A program made the position numbers and the translations under genes. A stretch of DNA of 50,151 nucleotides from an uncultured Paraprevotella sp. (lineage in GTDB: Bacteria > Bacteroidota > Bacteroidia > Bacteroidales > Bacteroidaceae), in NCBI GenBank assembly GCA_947177395.1, contig CAMWUI010000021.1, positions 1 through 50,151 on the forward strand. Reading direction: 5' to 3'. The notes under the pieces were generated by a model. That model searched no databases and was not told the DNA's origin. It worked only from the letters and a program-made list of their open reading frames with translations. Positions 1 to 7,759 of this stretch are shown in pieces. Position 1 is the stretch's first letter, and the number at the start of each line of letters is the position of its first letter.

Positions 1-64
1 AAGCTACCATGCGGATGCAGGCCGGACCACAGTCCATTTTGTCGAATTGGCGGGTGAATTTCAT
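1..64 (-). CDS. C39-peptidase ABC transporter, N-terminal fragment (cut by window edge)
   Basis: A reverse-strand frame opens with ATG at 64 and runs off the left edge after 21 codons. It reads MKFTRQFDKMDCGPAC and continues IRMVA. The Q-x-D-x-x-DCGPAC signature is the start of the C39 (bacteriocin-type) peptidase domain, with the catalytic Cys inside DCGPAC. In complete members this domain precedes a six-helix ABC membrane region and an ATPase domain. The protein cuts its substrate after a Gly-Gly leader while exporting it across the inner membrane. The start lies 13 bases after the stop of the outer-membrane barrel gene, so it is probably the last or next gene of the same operon. It fits the GG leader of the precursor at 3076-3393. 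The ABC part itself is not visible here and is inferred. Confidence 0.85.
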   Translation of the reverse strand, partial: MKFTRQFDKMDCGPACIRMVA

Positions 65-77
65 TGCTTAATTCAGT

Positions 78-3008
78 TTATTTTTTCTTCGGCTGTTTAT
101 TGAGTTTGTAAATGATGCGCAGCATGCCATATCGGGGGATGACGTTGTGCCAGGTTTCGGTGACGCCCTGCATGTTGACCGAATAGTTCAGGTTGGACAG
201 ATCACCGAGTATATCGTATCCCACGAAGGAAAAAGTGAGGCAACCGCGTAAGATGCTCTTTGACAATTGTGCATTCCAAACGATATTGTCTGTATTCATA
301 ACAGCGTTGTCATAGCCGTGTCGCGTGTAGTAGTTGATGTCGGTGGCAAATTGGAATCCCCATGGCAACCGGACATTTCCGTAAATGCCGGCGTCAAAGT
401 TCACGCCGCTGATGTCTTGGAAGTTCTCGCGTTTGCTCTGAGCGGTGTGCCAAACTGCTTGACTTTTGGCTCCGATGCGCAGTTTCTTGTAGTTGAATTC
501 CACGCTCAGGGGAATTGTCATGTAGTTGGTATATACTGTGCTGCGTATGAGTATGGGGGAGTCGGTGGTTGACAAGTCTACGTTTCGGTAGAAATATTCG
601 TAGAACCCGAGGTTAAGCGAGAAATGGCGTTGGTGGTCTAAAGGTGTGTAGAAAGAACCGTTGGCTTGGAGGTTGTAGTTGCCGTTTACGTTTTCCGGGC
701 GGAAAGTGCGTACGCCCGTGGCGTCATCGTAGGTTTGTGCTGTAGCCACGGCATTGCGGTAGAATGTAGTTTCGATTTTTCCGTTGATCCTCCGTTGTTT
801 CTCTTGGCCCCATTTGTCCGACATATACCACAGGACGACCGAATAGATCTCGGTGCGCCTCAGGCCGGTATTTCCTTCATTGATGTTGAGCGGGTCGCTG
901 TCGAAGCGCAGCCCTATGAGTGAGAACAGGGACGGGAACTGCTGCCGGTAGTTCCCGTCCAGTCTGATTTGGTGTTTCATGCCCGGTGTGTTACGTTGCA
1001 ATGTGATCATCATGGTCGGTATCCATTCCGTCCGGTGGGGATTTTTGCTTTGTAACCCGTTGTATTCCAGTTTTTCGTTGCTCAAGGTGAGGCCAGGTTG
1101 TAGGGAGAAACGCCACAATGCTGTCCGTACCTGGTCATTGTTGACTTGTTCGCGCACATCGTACTCGTACTCAAAAGAAGTCGTGATGTGGGCAGTGTGG
1201 TTGTTGTCATCGGTAATGTAACTATTGGGGCGGTCGAGGCTGGAAAGCAAGGCGGCACGGGTAGAGGGTAATGTGCCGAAGTCCGTGTCGTTCATCTCTT
1301 CAAGAAGGTCGAGGCGATAGAGGGAATTCTCTTGCCGGGAGTGTTCATAGTCGTATCCCAGTGCCGGACGTAGTCGGATGTGGTGGAAGCCTTTGTTGCA
1401 CAGTGCGTAAGCCCACGTAAGTCCCACATTGGCGGTAAGGCTGTTTGACGGGCAGTTGAAATAGCGGTGGCGGTGGTCGTCAGCACTGCCGTCGGCATAA
1501 TTCAATGTATATAGGTCAAAACTGTGTGCTTTCTGTCGGCTACCTTGCATTCCGGCTATGAGTTCCATGCGGCGTCCGCTAAAGGGGATAGTAAAGTAAA
1601 ACTGCATGTCCATACCACCATTGATGTTGTCGGAATTGCGGTGCTGCCGGGTGCGTACTTTGTTGATAAGGATGTCTGTGAGTGTCCGGTCGGTTTCCGG
1701 ACCGTTGAAAAGGTTTTCCCAGTTGCCCTCACCAATGGGATTGGCCGAGAATTCGGCAGAAAGGGATTCATCGATATTCTTGGAGTGACTGTAATTGAAT
1801 TTTGGCTTGAGGTAGAGTTGTGTTTTGTATTTGTTGTTTTCCGGGCCGAGCATGAAGCGTAGTTTATGGTTGGTGCCGATGCTGGTGCTCCGTGATTCGT
1901 TCATTTGGCGTAGTCGGCTGAATACGCTCCCCTGTGTCTGAAACCGTTCGCGGCTCTGCTTGGTTTCGGTGTCGCCCGCGGTGTGTATGGCATTTATGTT
2001 GCCTTCCACTTCCCAACGGTTATGCTTGTCCTTGCTGAGGTAGTCGAATCCGCCTGTTTCCGTGGTGTTTGTGCCGTTTCCTATGTCGCCGGGCGACCAT
2101 TCTCCGTTACGCCCTGGCTTACGGTCTTCGTGTGTATTGTTGGCGTTGGCGTAAAAGGTAAGGCGTGATTGCGGTGTGAAACGCAGAGCGAAAAGGCGGG
2201 CGAGCCAGCGGTTGTGTGTACCGCCTCCCACTTCGGCATTAGCAAGCCAGCCGACCTGATATTCTCGTTTCAGTTGTACGTCCATGACAAAGCGGGCATC
2301 GTTCAAGTCCATTTTCAAAGCCTCGCTTCGTTCGCTTTTCTTATCGTAAAACTTGACGTGCTTCACCGTGTAGGCCGGCAGATTGTCAAGCAATACCTCA
2401 TTGTTTCCTTTGAAGAAATCTTTTCCGTTGAGCAGTATGCTCTCCACCATTTTCCCGTTCATGAGGATGCGACCGTCACGTTTCAGTTCGGCACCGGGCA
2501 ACTGTTCCACGAGGGCATCAAGCATCGAGCCTTCGGCCAAATTGAAAGCGTCGGCGTTGAAGATGAGCGTGTCTCCCTTGGTGTAGAATTTGATTTTCGT
2601 AGCTGTTACCGTCACTTCCCCAAGCGTTCGATTTATAGTTGCCCGGCGCATTTTAATCGGGCCTATAGAATACGTGTCATCGTGCTTACCTATCTTGATT
2701 TTAAACCGTTTTATCGTAGTCTGGTATAGAGGATTGGTAAGCCGGATCAGAAATTCGCCTGACCGCGAACCGATGTTCATTGTAAAGAAAGAATTGGGAC
2801 GGTACTTGCTGTTCCAATACGGCACGGCGGTGGCAATAACGGTGCTGTCTAACGTCATTAGTTCCGCCCGTGTGCTGTCAATGACCGGTTCCATGGTGAA
2901 GGCATCTTTGGGCCAGCCGTAGAGTAGTAGGCTGTCCTTTTCTTCTGCAAAAGTTACAAAAGGTATAAGGGTAAGAATAGCGGTAAATATTGTTTCTTTC
3001 AAATTCAT
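78..3008 (-). CDS. Large outer-membrane beta-barrel protein of a RiPP operon (TonB-dependent-receptor-like)
   Basis: 976 residues from ATG at 3008. That start gives a clean signal peptide (MNLKETIFTAILTLIPFVTFA, cleaved before EEKDS). A longer GTG start at 3035 would run into the hairpin at 3031-3062, so I reject it. After a short beta-rich N-terminal domain (about residues 20-130) comes a plug-like stretch (GEVTVTATKIKF, then LPGAELKRDGRILMNGK, LLNGKDFF, about 135-220). The remainder is long and rich in aromatic and polar alternation, typical of an outer-membrane barrel. Bacteroidota have a family of TonB-receptor-like barrels without a SusD partner, and there is no SusD here. Its place between the peptide precursor and the C39 transporter suggests it moves the finished peptide across the outer membrane or receives it. 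That role is inference. I see no clear TonB box. Confidence 0.75.
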   Translation of the reverse strand: MNLKETIFTAILTLIPFVTFAEEKDSLLLYGWPKDAFTMEPVIDSTRAELMTLDSTVIATAVPYWNSKYRPNSFFTMNIGSRSGEFLIRLTNPLYQTTIKRFKIKIGKHDDTYSIGPIKMRRATINRTLGEVTVTATKIKFYTKGDTLIFNADAFNLAEGSMLDALVEQLPGAELKRDGRILMNGKMVESILLNGKDFFKGNNEVLLDNLPAYTVKHVKFYDKKSERSEALKMDLNDARFVMDVQLKREYQVGWLANAEVGGGTHNRWLARLFALRFTPQSRLTFYANANNTHEDRKPGRNGEWSPGDIGNGTNTTETGGFDYLSKDKHNRWEVEGNINAIHTAGDTETKQSRERFQTQGSVFSRLRQMNESRSTSIGTNHKLRFMLGPENNKYKTQLYLKPKFNYSHSKNIDESLSAEFSANPIGEGNWENLFNGPETDRTLTDILINKVRTRQHRNSDNINGGMDMQFYFTIPFSGRRMELIAGMQGSRQKAHSFDLYTLNYADGSADDHRHRYFNCPSNSLTANVGLTWAYALCNKGFHHIRLRPALGYDYEHSRQENSLYRLDLLEEMNDTDFGTLPSTRAALLSSLDRPNSYITDDNNHTAHITTSFEYEYDVREQVNNDQVRTALWRFSLQPGLTLSNEKLEYNGLQSKNPHRTEWIPTMMITLQRNTPGMKHQIRLDGNYRQQFPSLFSLIGLRFDSDPLNINEGNTGLRRTEIYSVVLWYMSDKWGQEKQRRINGKIETTFYRNAVATAQTYDDATGVRTFRPENVNGNYNLQANGSFYTPLDHQRHFSLNLGFYEYFYRNVDLSTTDSPILIRSTVYTNYMTIPLSVEFNYKKLRIGAKSQAVWHTAQSKRENFQDISGVNFDAGIYGNVRLPWGFQFATDINYYTRHGYDNAVMNTDNIVWNAQLSKSILRGCLTFSFVGYDILGDLSNLNYSVNMQGVTETWHNVIPRYGMLRIIYKLNKQPKKK

Positions 3009-3030
3009 ATGAAATTTGTGGTTGTTGATT

Positions 3031-3062
3031 CTCACGGGATGACTTATTAAACATCCCGTGAG
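3031..3062 (-). terminator. Hairpin between precursor and barrel gene (attenuator or mRNA-stabilising stem)
   Basis: Perfect 11-bp inverted repeat: CTCACGGGATG at 3031-3041 and CATCCCGTGAG at 3052-3062, with a 10-base loop. It begins 13 bases after the precursor stop codon. On the reverse strand it is followed by AATCAACAAC rather than a T-run, so termination would be partial at best. It could lower expression of the downstream transport genes or protect the precursor transcript. Confidence 0.6.
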
Positions 3063-3075
3063 ATAAGTTAGGAAA

Positions 3076-3393
3076 CTAGAATGTGAAGAAGCCCATAGTC
3101 ATTTTTTTCTTCCCGTCTGTCGGGCCTGTCGGATCTGTCGGCTCTTCTGGTGCAGGGGTTGTAACACAGTTACAATTGCAATCGCAATTATGAGAACATG
3201 CAGCGTTACACTGACAATTGTCGTTCCCTTTGCAACCGCTTGTGTTTGTATTGCAGTCGCAATTCCCATTAATACCACTATGTCCACAAGAAAGGTTGTT
3301 AAGCATGGAAAAACCACCACGGAGCATACCTTCTTGGTTAGTTTCCAAACGGCTGAGCTCCATTAGCTCGGATAATTTGTTCTTAATCAGCAT
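3076..3393 (-). CDS. RiPP precursor: GG-type leader, 11-Cys core, Thr/Pro-rich tail
   Basis: 105 residues, ATG at 3393. Residues 1-27 form a leader with a Leu/Met-spaced amphipathic stretch (LSELMELSRLETNQEGMLRGG) ending in Gly26-Gly27. This resembles leaders annotated as natural product precursors of the GG-Bacteroidales family. The core has 11 Cys at 36, 45, 47, 54, 60, 62, 66, 70, 72, 74 and 76, many as C-x-C pairs among Asn, Asp and Gly (SHNCDCNCNC). It is followed by a Thr/Pro segment (TTPAPEEPTDPTGPT, 78-92), a KKK run and the C-terminus MGFFTF. The upstream rSAM enzyme probably acts on the Cys core. The upstream glycosyltransferase may act on the Thr/Pro tail, and the C39 transporter would cut after Gly27. 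The final product and its activity are unknown. I see no immunity gene in the window. Confidence 0.85.
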   Translation of the reverse strand: MLIKNKLSELMELSRLETNQEGMLRGGFSMLNNLSCGHSGINGNCDCNTNTSGCKGNDNCQCNAACSHNCDCNCNCVTTPAPEEPTDPTGPTDGKKKMTMGFFTF

Positions 3394-3443
3394 AAAATTT
3401 TGTTTTTTAGTTATTTGGCAATATCGCCTTTTTATTAGTTTTG

Positions 3444-4781
3444 CTATATTTTGCAGGCAATTTCTTGAGATTGTCTCTTTATGTTTTTTTGGACGAGTTC
3501 TTCAACGCGGGCTTTCAAGTATTCTAGTTTGTCCTTTTCTGACATATTTATAAAACAAACGTTTTTACGTTTGGATTCAATTTTATTTTGCGTACAACTG
3601 CCATTACATATAGGTAGGATGAAACAATTTCTGCAGGCTTGGTTACTATATTTGATGTCCATTCGTTTTATAAATTTTTCATTCCATTCTATATGGCCGT
3701 TATTGTTTAGCACACCTTCTCGACTTTTAGACGTAAAGTCTCGGGCGGTACATTTGAAAATATTGCCATTATAGTTGATAACAACATGGCGTGGCGAATC
3801 TGCATAGCAAGTGTGACGAAAGTGAATTTCATCAGAGCCAACGTCGAACCCTTCTGTTTCAAAATCGTTTCGTATTTGTTGCATTAGTGGCTGGCTTTTA
3901 GATAGATTCTTGCCATCTTGCCATACGTGTTCGAATTTGATGGAAAGCAATGAAGTAAAAGATTTGAAGCCCAGTGATTTGAAATCTTCAAGTACATCTC
4001 TGAATGTTAATATATTGTCGTAAGTATAGTTAAATCGGGCTGATACTTCGTTACCGTGTTGTAGGGCGGAGAGCATATTATGGAGAATAGTGTCATACGT
4101 AGGTTTTTTGTTGGTGCTGACACGGGTCTGATTATGTACTTCACGGTTACCATCAAATGTGATTTGAAATGTGGCTTTTTTACCGAGAGGTAAAGCATTT
4201 AGTGCTTCGATGATATCGTCGGTGAGTAGTACGGCATTAGTCGTAAAGTTAGAATAGAGCATAATATCTTTTTCTTGGCAAGCTTTAGCGGCATATTGCA
4301 GAATGGGCAGAACACTTTCTTTGAAAAATAAGAGCGGTTCGCCACCGAAGAAAGAAACATTGAGTATTTTTAATTGTGGGTCGACTGTCTTGTTTTTAAT
4401 AAAGTGGCATATGGTATTGCGCGTTTTCTCCGTCATTACCATTTTACCCTCGTGCGGTTCATAACAGTACCAGCAACGCATGTTGCAATTCAGTGTCGGA
4501 TTGATGATAATGCCGAAATGGGCAGGATTATTGTCGGCTTCTTCCCATCGATGGATGAGGCTTTCTGCCTCGTTTTCTTCCTGAGGAATGATGAAACGCC
4601 AAGCTTTAAGAGCGTTGAAAAATTCAGGGTGCACTTGTTGCAATCCGTTGGGATTGTCTGCGTATTTATGGTAGATTTTTTCCAATTCGGGCACAAGTAT
4701 GAGTAATCTTTCATCTTCTGCGTTGAATAAGAAGATATCACCATTGTAGGAATGTAGGGATGTAAACTTACTGATTTTCAT
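3444..4781 (-). CDS. Radical SAM/SPASM peptide maturase
   Basis: 445 residues. The N-terminal 90 residues look like the leader-binding region usual in peptide maturases. The radical SAM [4Fe-4S] motif CNMRCWYC is at residues 99-106 (C-x3-C-x2-C), followed by the GGEP motif (VSFFGGEPLLFF). The C-terminal third is a SPASM domain with Cys in FKCTAR, ACRNCFILPICNGSC and NVCF, which would hold two further Fe-S clusters. Enzymes of this type use S-adenosylmethionine to install thioether or other carbon-centred crosslinks on Cys-rich precursors. The substrate here is presumably the product of 3076-3393, which starts 50 bases downstream. The ATG at 4781 overlaps the stop of the glycosyltransferase gene as ATGA, implying translational coupling. 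The exact crosslink cannot be read from sequence. Confidence 0.9.
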   Translation of the reverse strand: MKISKFTSLHSYNGDIFLFNAEDERLLILVPELEKIYHKYADNPNGLQQVHPEFFNALKAWRFIIPQEENEAESLIHRWEEADNNPAHFGIIINPTLNCNMRCWYCYEPHEGKMVMTEKTRNTICHFIKNKTVDPQLKILNVSFFGGEPLLFFKESVLPILQYAAKACQEKDIMLYSNFTTNAVLLTDDIIEALNALPLGKKATFQITFDGNREVHNQTRVSTNKKPTYDTILHNMLSALQHGNEVSARFNYTYDNILTFRDVLEDFKSLGFKSFTSLLSIKFEHVWQDGKNLSKSQPLMQQIRNDFETEGFDVGSDEIHFRHTCYADSPRHVVINYNGNIFKCTARDFTSKSREGVLNNNGHIEWNEKFIKRMDIKYSNQACRNCFILPICNGSCTQNKIESKRKNVCFINMSEKDKLEYLKARVEELVQKNIKRQSQEIACKI

Positions 4782-7171
4782 TTTGGTTGTTCTGTTTTTG
4801 AATTTTGTAAAAGTAACATGGTTTGTAGAGTCGTACCAAGCAGCCCGTCGGCCAATGTGTAATGGCTATCAGTGATATTTTGAGGAAGGTGAGACGGTGT
4901 ACTTAACCAAATGCCAATCAAAGGTTGTATTTGCTCTGCTCCCTCTTCGTAGATGGAACAGAAGAGATGAGCATAGTAAATGACTTCTTGCCTTCCATCT
5001 GTTGAAAGTATGGTTTTGGCCTTTTCATACCATTGTTTAAGGGGAAGAATAGGTTTGGTACGTCCGATAGTTAATCGTAGTGTAAGGTAGGCCAAGATGC
5101 CGCTTGCTCCAGTGTCAAGCCCAACGTCTTTGATTGATTCTGGATTAATCCCACGTAATTGTTCATCAATTTGATCAATCAGTTCATCTGGGCGTAGATT
5201 AATGAAGCCTTTGGCATATAGATAAAGTATTCCCCAGCCAATTCCGCTTAGACCATAGCGAAAATTCCAGGGGAGACGTTGTTCTTTCACATGGGTTTCG
5301 ATAATGGAGTAGAGTGCTATAGCTGTTTTGTTTATGTGTGCATCAGAGGTCCATATTTCATAATGACATAACCATAATAAGACTCCGGTCTTACCCTCCA
5401 TTAATCCATCGTCTGTTGGCCAATGTTCTTGCAGATGAGAAGCAATGTTAGGTAACATTCTTTCTAATCGTTGGATGATGTCAATATTGTAATTTCGGCA
5501 GGCTTGATGCATTGGTAAAAGGCTTTCGGTTGTTCGTACGAAAATATTTTGAAGATATTTTTTTAATTCGTGGATTTCTTCCTTATGTGTATCAAAGGCA
5601 CAGAGTGCTTCATTGGCATATTCTTTGTAATGACTAATGGCTGTAGCTACGCTTTTACTATAGATGGCTTGTGGAAACAATAGTTTGGCAATAAATAATA
5701 AATTGTAAATAGAGTCTCGGCCAAGAATGGGATAAGGAGCTTGTTTACGGTAGATATGTCCGATTACAACATCTTTTAATAGAGTACATCGTCCGCCTTC
5801 AAGCCATACTTTGAGACTGATATACTGTTCGTCTGCACCATAGTTGTGAAGACCCTCCAAACCCCGAATGCGTTGCCAATAGCTTTTAGAGGTTGCATAA
5901 GCCGCTCCGAGCACTACAGGAATACTTTCGGTATGTCTGCTGGGGCATTTTTCCTTGTAGTTCCATGTGATATCTGGCCAAATACTGTCTTTTTGGAAAG
6001 GGAAGTAAGCACCGAATGTTGTGGAAGTACCCTTTTCTTCTTTTATTTTACCGGTTTCCTTTTCTTTGTATAATATACGACCTTGGCAACAGAGAAGTTG
6101 TCGTTCGTCAATATTCAATTCTTCGATGATTCGGTCGGCCCAGCGGTTGTCATAGAAACGCATGTGAGCATCGAGTAAAAGGAAATAAGGTGTTTGGCAA
6201 AGCCTGATGCCAAGATCGCGAGAAGCAGCTACTCCTAACCGATGCCGATTCACTATGTAGTGTACATTGAACGGAATTATGTGTTTACCGTAAGGGTATC
6301 CGTCAAAGGAACAATCATTAATAACGATGATATCTACTGCATTGCCCACGGTGTGACGGATGCCAGCTACGGTACGTTCCAATTCAATACCTTCGTTGAG
6401 GAAGGTGATAATAACTGTAAGCGGTTTATTGCTGGCAGGCAAAGGTGTATTTGCAGGATAGGCATGGCGAGCTTCGGCAACAGTAAGCCATTCTTGCAAA
6501 TCGGTTTTGGCTCGAAGAACGGCTGCATGTTGTTCTGTCGCATGATTGCAATTGGCATTTGCACCGACGAAACTATTTTTTATAAGAACATCTTTTAGGC
6601 TCATCATCTTTAATCCTATTTTCAGGGCTTGACACCAAAAATGATAGTCTTCGGCGTAGATAAACTTACGGTCATAGCGTAAAGAAGTAATAGATTTGGC
6701 ACGCATCATGACAGTGGGAGGAGAAAGAACAGTGCCACTTAAGAGGTCACCTACTGTGACTGGACGATCGTAATAGTATATGATATTTTCTTTCGTATTT
6801 TCAGCATAGAGCATAGCTCCACCTAAAATATCAATTTCAGGATGGGCTTCCATGTAAGCATATTGCAATTGCAGTCTATCCTGCATCATTACATCATCAG
6901 CGTCCATCCGTGCAATGTATTTTCCTCGCGCTTCATTTAATCCAATGTTGAGCGAACCTATGTAATCGTGCTCGTTAAGTATAAGCCTTATTCTCGGATC
7001 GCTATAAGATTTCACTATGTCAACACTGTCATCTGTCGAACCATCGTCTACAATCAGTAGCTCAAAATCCTTGTAGGTTTGTGCCAAGATGCTGTCTATG
7101 CATTCATTTAAATAGGGAGCTGCATTATAGACCGGCATGCAGACGGAGACTGTTGGTGTTTTAGATGCCAT
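4778..7171 (-). CDS. Fusion protein: GT2 glycosyltransferase + polypeptide-GalNAc-transferase-like domain + half LanC-like domain
   Basis: 797 residues in three parts. Residues 5-230 are a GT2 glycosyltransferase (VSVCMPVYNAAPYL, VDDGSTDDS, and the metal-binding ARMDADD at 88-93). Residues 250-510 are a second GT-A domain. Its motifs resemble those of polypeptide N-acetylgalactosaminyltransferases: a D-x-H (DAHMRF, 334-339) in place of DxD/DxH, YGADEQYISLKVWLEGGR (444-461) where that family has GGEN-E-S-R-W-CGG, and VIGHIYR (469-475) matching VGHIFR. Residues about 588-790 show helical-toroid repeats of LanC type (GLSGIGWGI, GASGILAY, GLLGTT). They are only about half the usual length and lack an obvious Cys...Cys-His zinc site. 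The gene heads the operon and overlaps the rSAM gene by 4 bases. I infer transfer of one or two sugars to the precursor. The LanC-like part may bind the peptide rather than form lanthionines. Confidence 0.8.
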   Translation of the reverse strand: MASKTPTVSVCMPVYNAAPYLNECIDSILAQTYKDFELLIVDDGSTDDSVDIVKSYSDPRIRLILNEHDYIGSLNIGLNEARGKYIARMDADDVMMQDRLQLQYAYMEAHPEIDILGGAMLYAENTKENIIYYYDRPVTVGDLLSGTVLSPPTVMMRAKSITSLRYDRKFIYAEDYHFWCQALKIGLKMMSLKDVLIKNSFVGANANCNHATEQHAAVLRAKTDLQEWLTVAEARHAYPANTPLPASNKPLTVIITFLNEGIELERTVAGIRHTVGNAVDIIVINDCSFDGYPYGKHIIPFNVHYIVNRHRLGVAASRDLGIRLCQTPYFLLLDAHMRFYDNRWADRIIEELNIDERQLLCCQGRILYKEKETGKIKEEKGTSTTFGAYFPFQKDSIWPDITWNYKEKCPSRHTESIPVVLGAAYATSKSYWQRIRGLEGLHNYGADEQYISLKVWLEGGRCTLLKDVVIGHIYRKQAPYPILGRDSIYNLLFIAKLLFPQAIYSKSVATAISHYKEYANEALCAFDTHKEEIHELKKYLQNIFVRTTESLLPMHQACRNYNIDIIQRLERMLPNIASHLQEHWPTDDGLMEGKTGVLLWLCHYEIWTSDAHINKTAIALYSIIETHVKEQRLPWNFRYGLSGIGWGILYLYAKGFINLRPDELIDQIDEQLRGINPESIKDVGLDTGASGILAYLTLRLTIGRTKPILPLKQWYEKAKTILSTDGRQEVIYYAHLFCSIYEEGAEQIQPLIGIWLSTPSHLPQNITDSHYTLADGLLGTTLQTMLLLQNSKTEQPK

Positions 7172-7308
7172 TGTAATTGTAGATTATATTATAGTTTTAC
7201 AAGTTAATCCATCCTTCATATTTCTATATGTATGATAAGGTAGTCTTCATCGGCAAAACCATGTAATGCGATTGCTTTTTATAATAATATTTGCCTTAGG
7301 TTTGTATA

Positions 7309-7339
7309 CAAAATTAGATTTTAGTAGAATAACTACAAA
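7309..7339 (-). promoter_or_regulatory. Bacteroidota-type promoter of the RiPP operon
   Basis: On the reverse strand, TTTG (complement of 7336-7339) is followed after 19 bases by TAATTTTG (complement of 7309-7316). Both boxes match the Bacteroidota primary sigma consensus TTTG / TAnnTTTG exactly. This would give an untranslated leader of roughly 130 bases before the start at 7171. Confidence 0.75.
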
Positions 7340-7354
7340 ATAAAAGGCTGTTCC

Positions 7355-7493
7355 ATTTGTTTCATTTTGAAAGAAATTTTTTCTTAATAAATTGGTGCTT
7401 GTTTAAATTATTGGTATACAGGAAGTCGTGTGTTTTCTTTTGCATTGTTTTATTTGTTTCATTTTATAAGACGAGGTGAGAAATGAAACAAAT
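7355..7493. repeat. Three copies of a 13-mer upstream of the RiPP promoter (possible operator)
   Basis: ATTTGTTTCATTT occurs at 7355-7367 and 7452-7464, and its exact reverse complement at 7481-7493. The last two form a perfect 13-bp dyad with a 16-base loop. The first copy sits about 15 bases upstream of the -33 box at 7336-7339, a usual place for an activator. No regulator gene is visible nearby. Confidence 0.5.
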
Positions 7494-7541
7494 GAAACGA
7501 AGAATTTTGATATTCTGAACCGTTTGACACTACGTTACTAA

Positions 7542-7715
7542 GGAAAACGTATTCCAATCTCAGCTATCAATAAGAAGTCTGATAGCATAAAGTCCAAGAA
7601 ACTGAAAGTGGAATATCTGATGCGGGCAGGTTTTCAAAGCGCCCGGAGCGGTGCTTTGATAGATTCGTCCCGGACTACCGTCTGGCGTTGGGATCAGGGA
7701 ACAGGAGTGGGGTAG
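7542..7715 (+). other. Open 57-codon frame without a good start; possible gene remnant
   Basis: The rest of the 590-bp gap between the RiPP operon and the esterase holds no convincing gene. From 7542 to the TAG at 7713-7715 one forward frame stays open and reads coherently (KKLKVEYLMRAGFQSARSG, then ALIDSSRTTVWRWDQGTG). Its base composition differs from the AT-rich flank. It could be the degraded end of a helix-turn-helix or recombination gene. I do not recognise it, and the open frame could be chance. Confidence 0.2.
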
Positions 7716-7759
7716 GGAGGAGGGGCTGTTTCTTTTCCGGATGGAGATTAGAAGGTGTT

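Noticed and set aside
78..3008. SusC-type nutrient receptor
   Set aside because: No SusD gene follows, and the gene sits between a peptide precursor and its transporter.
3009..3035. GTG start at 3035 for the barrel gene
   Set aside because: It lies in the hairpin and adds residues before a normal signal peptide that begins at 3008.
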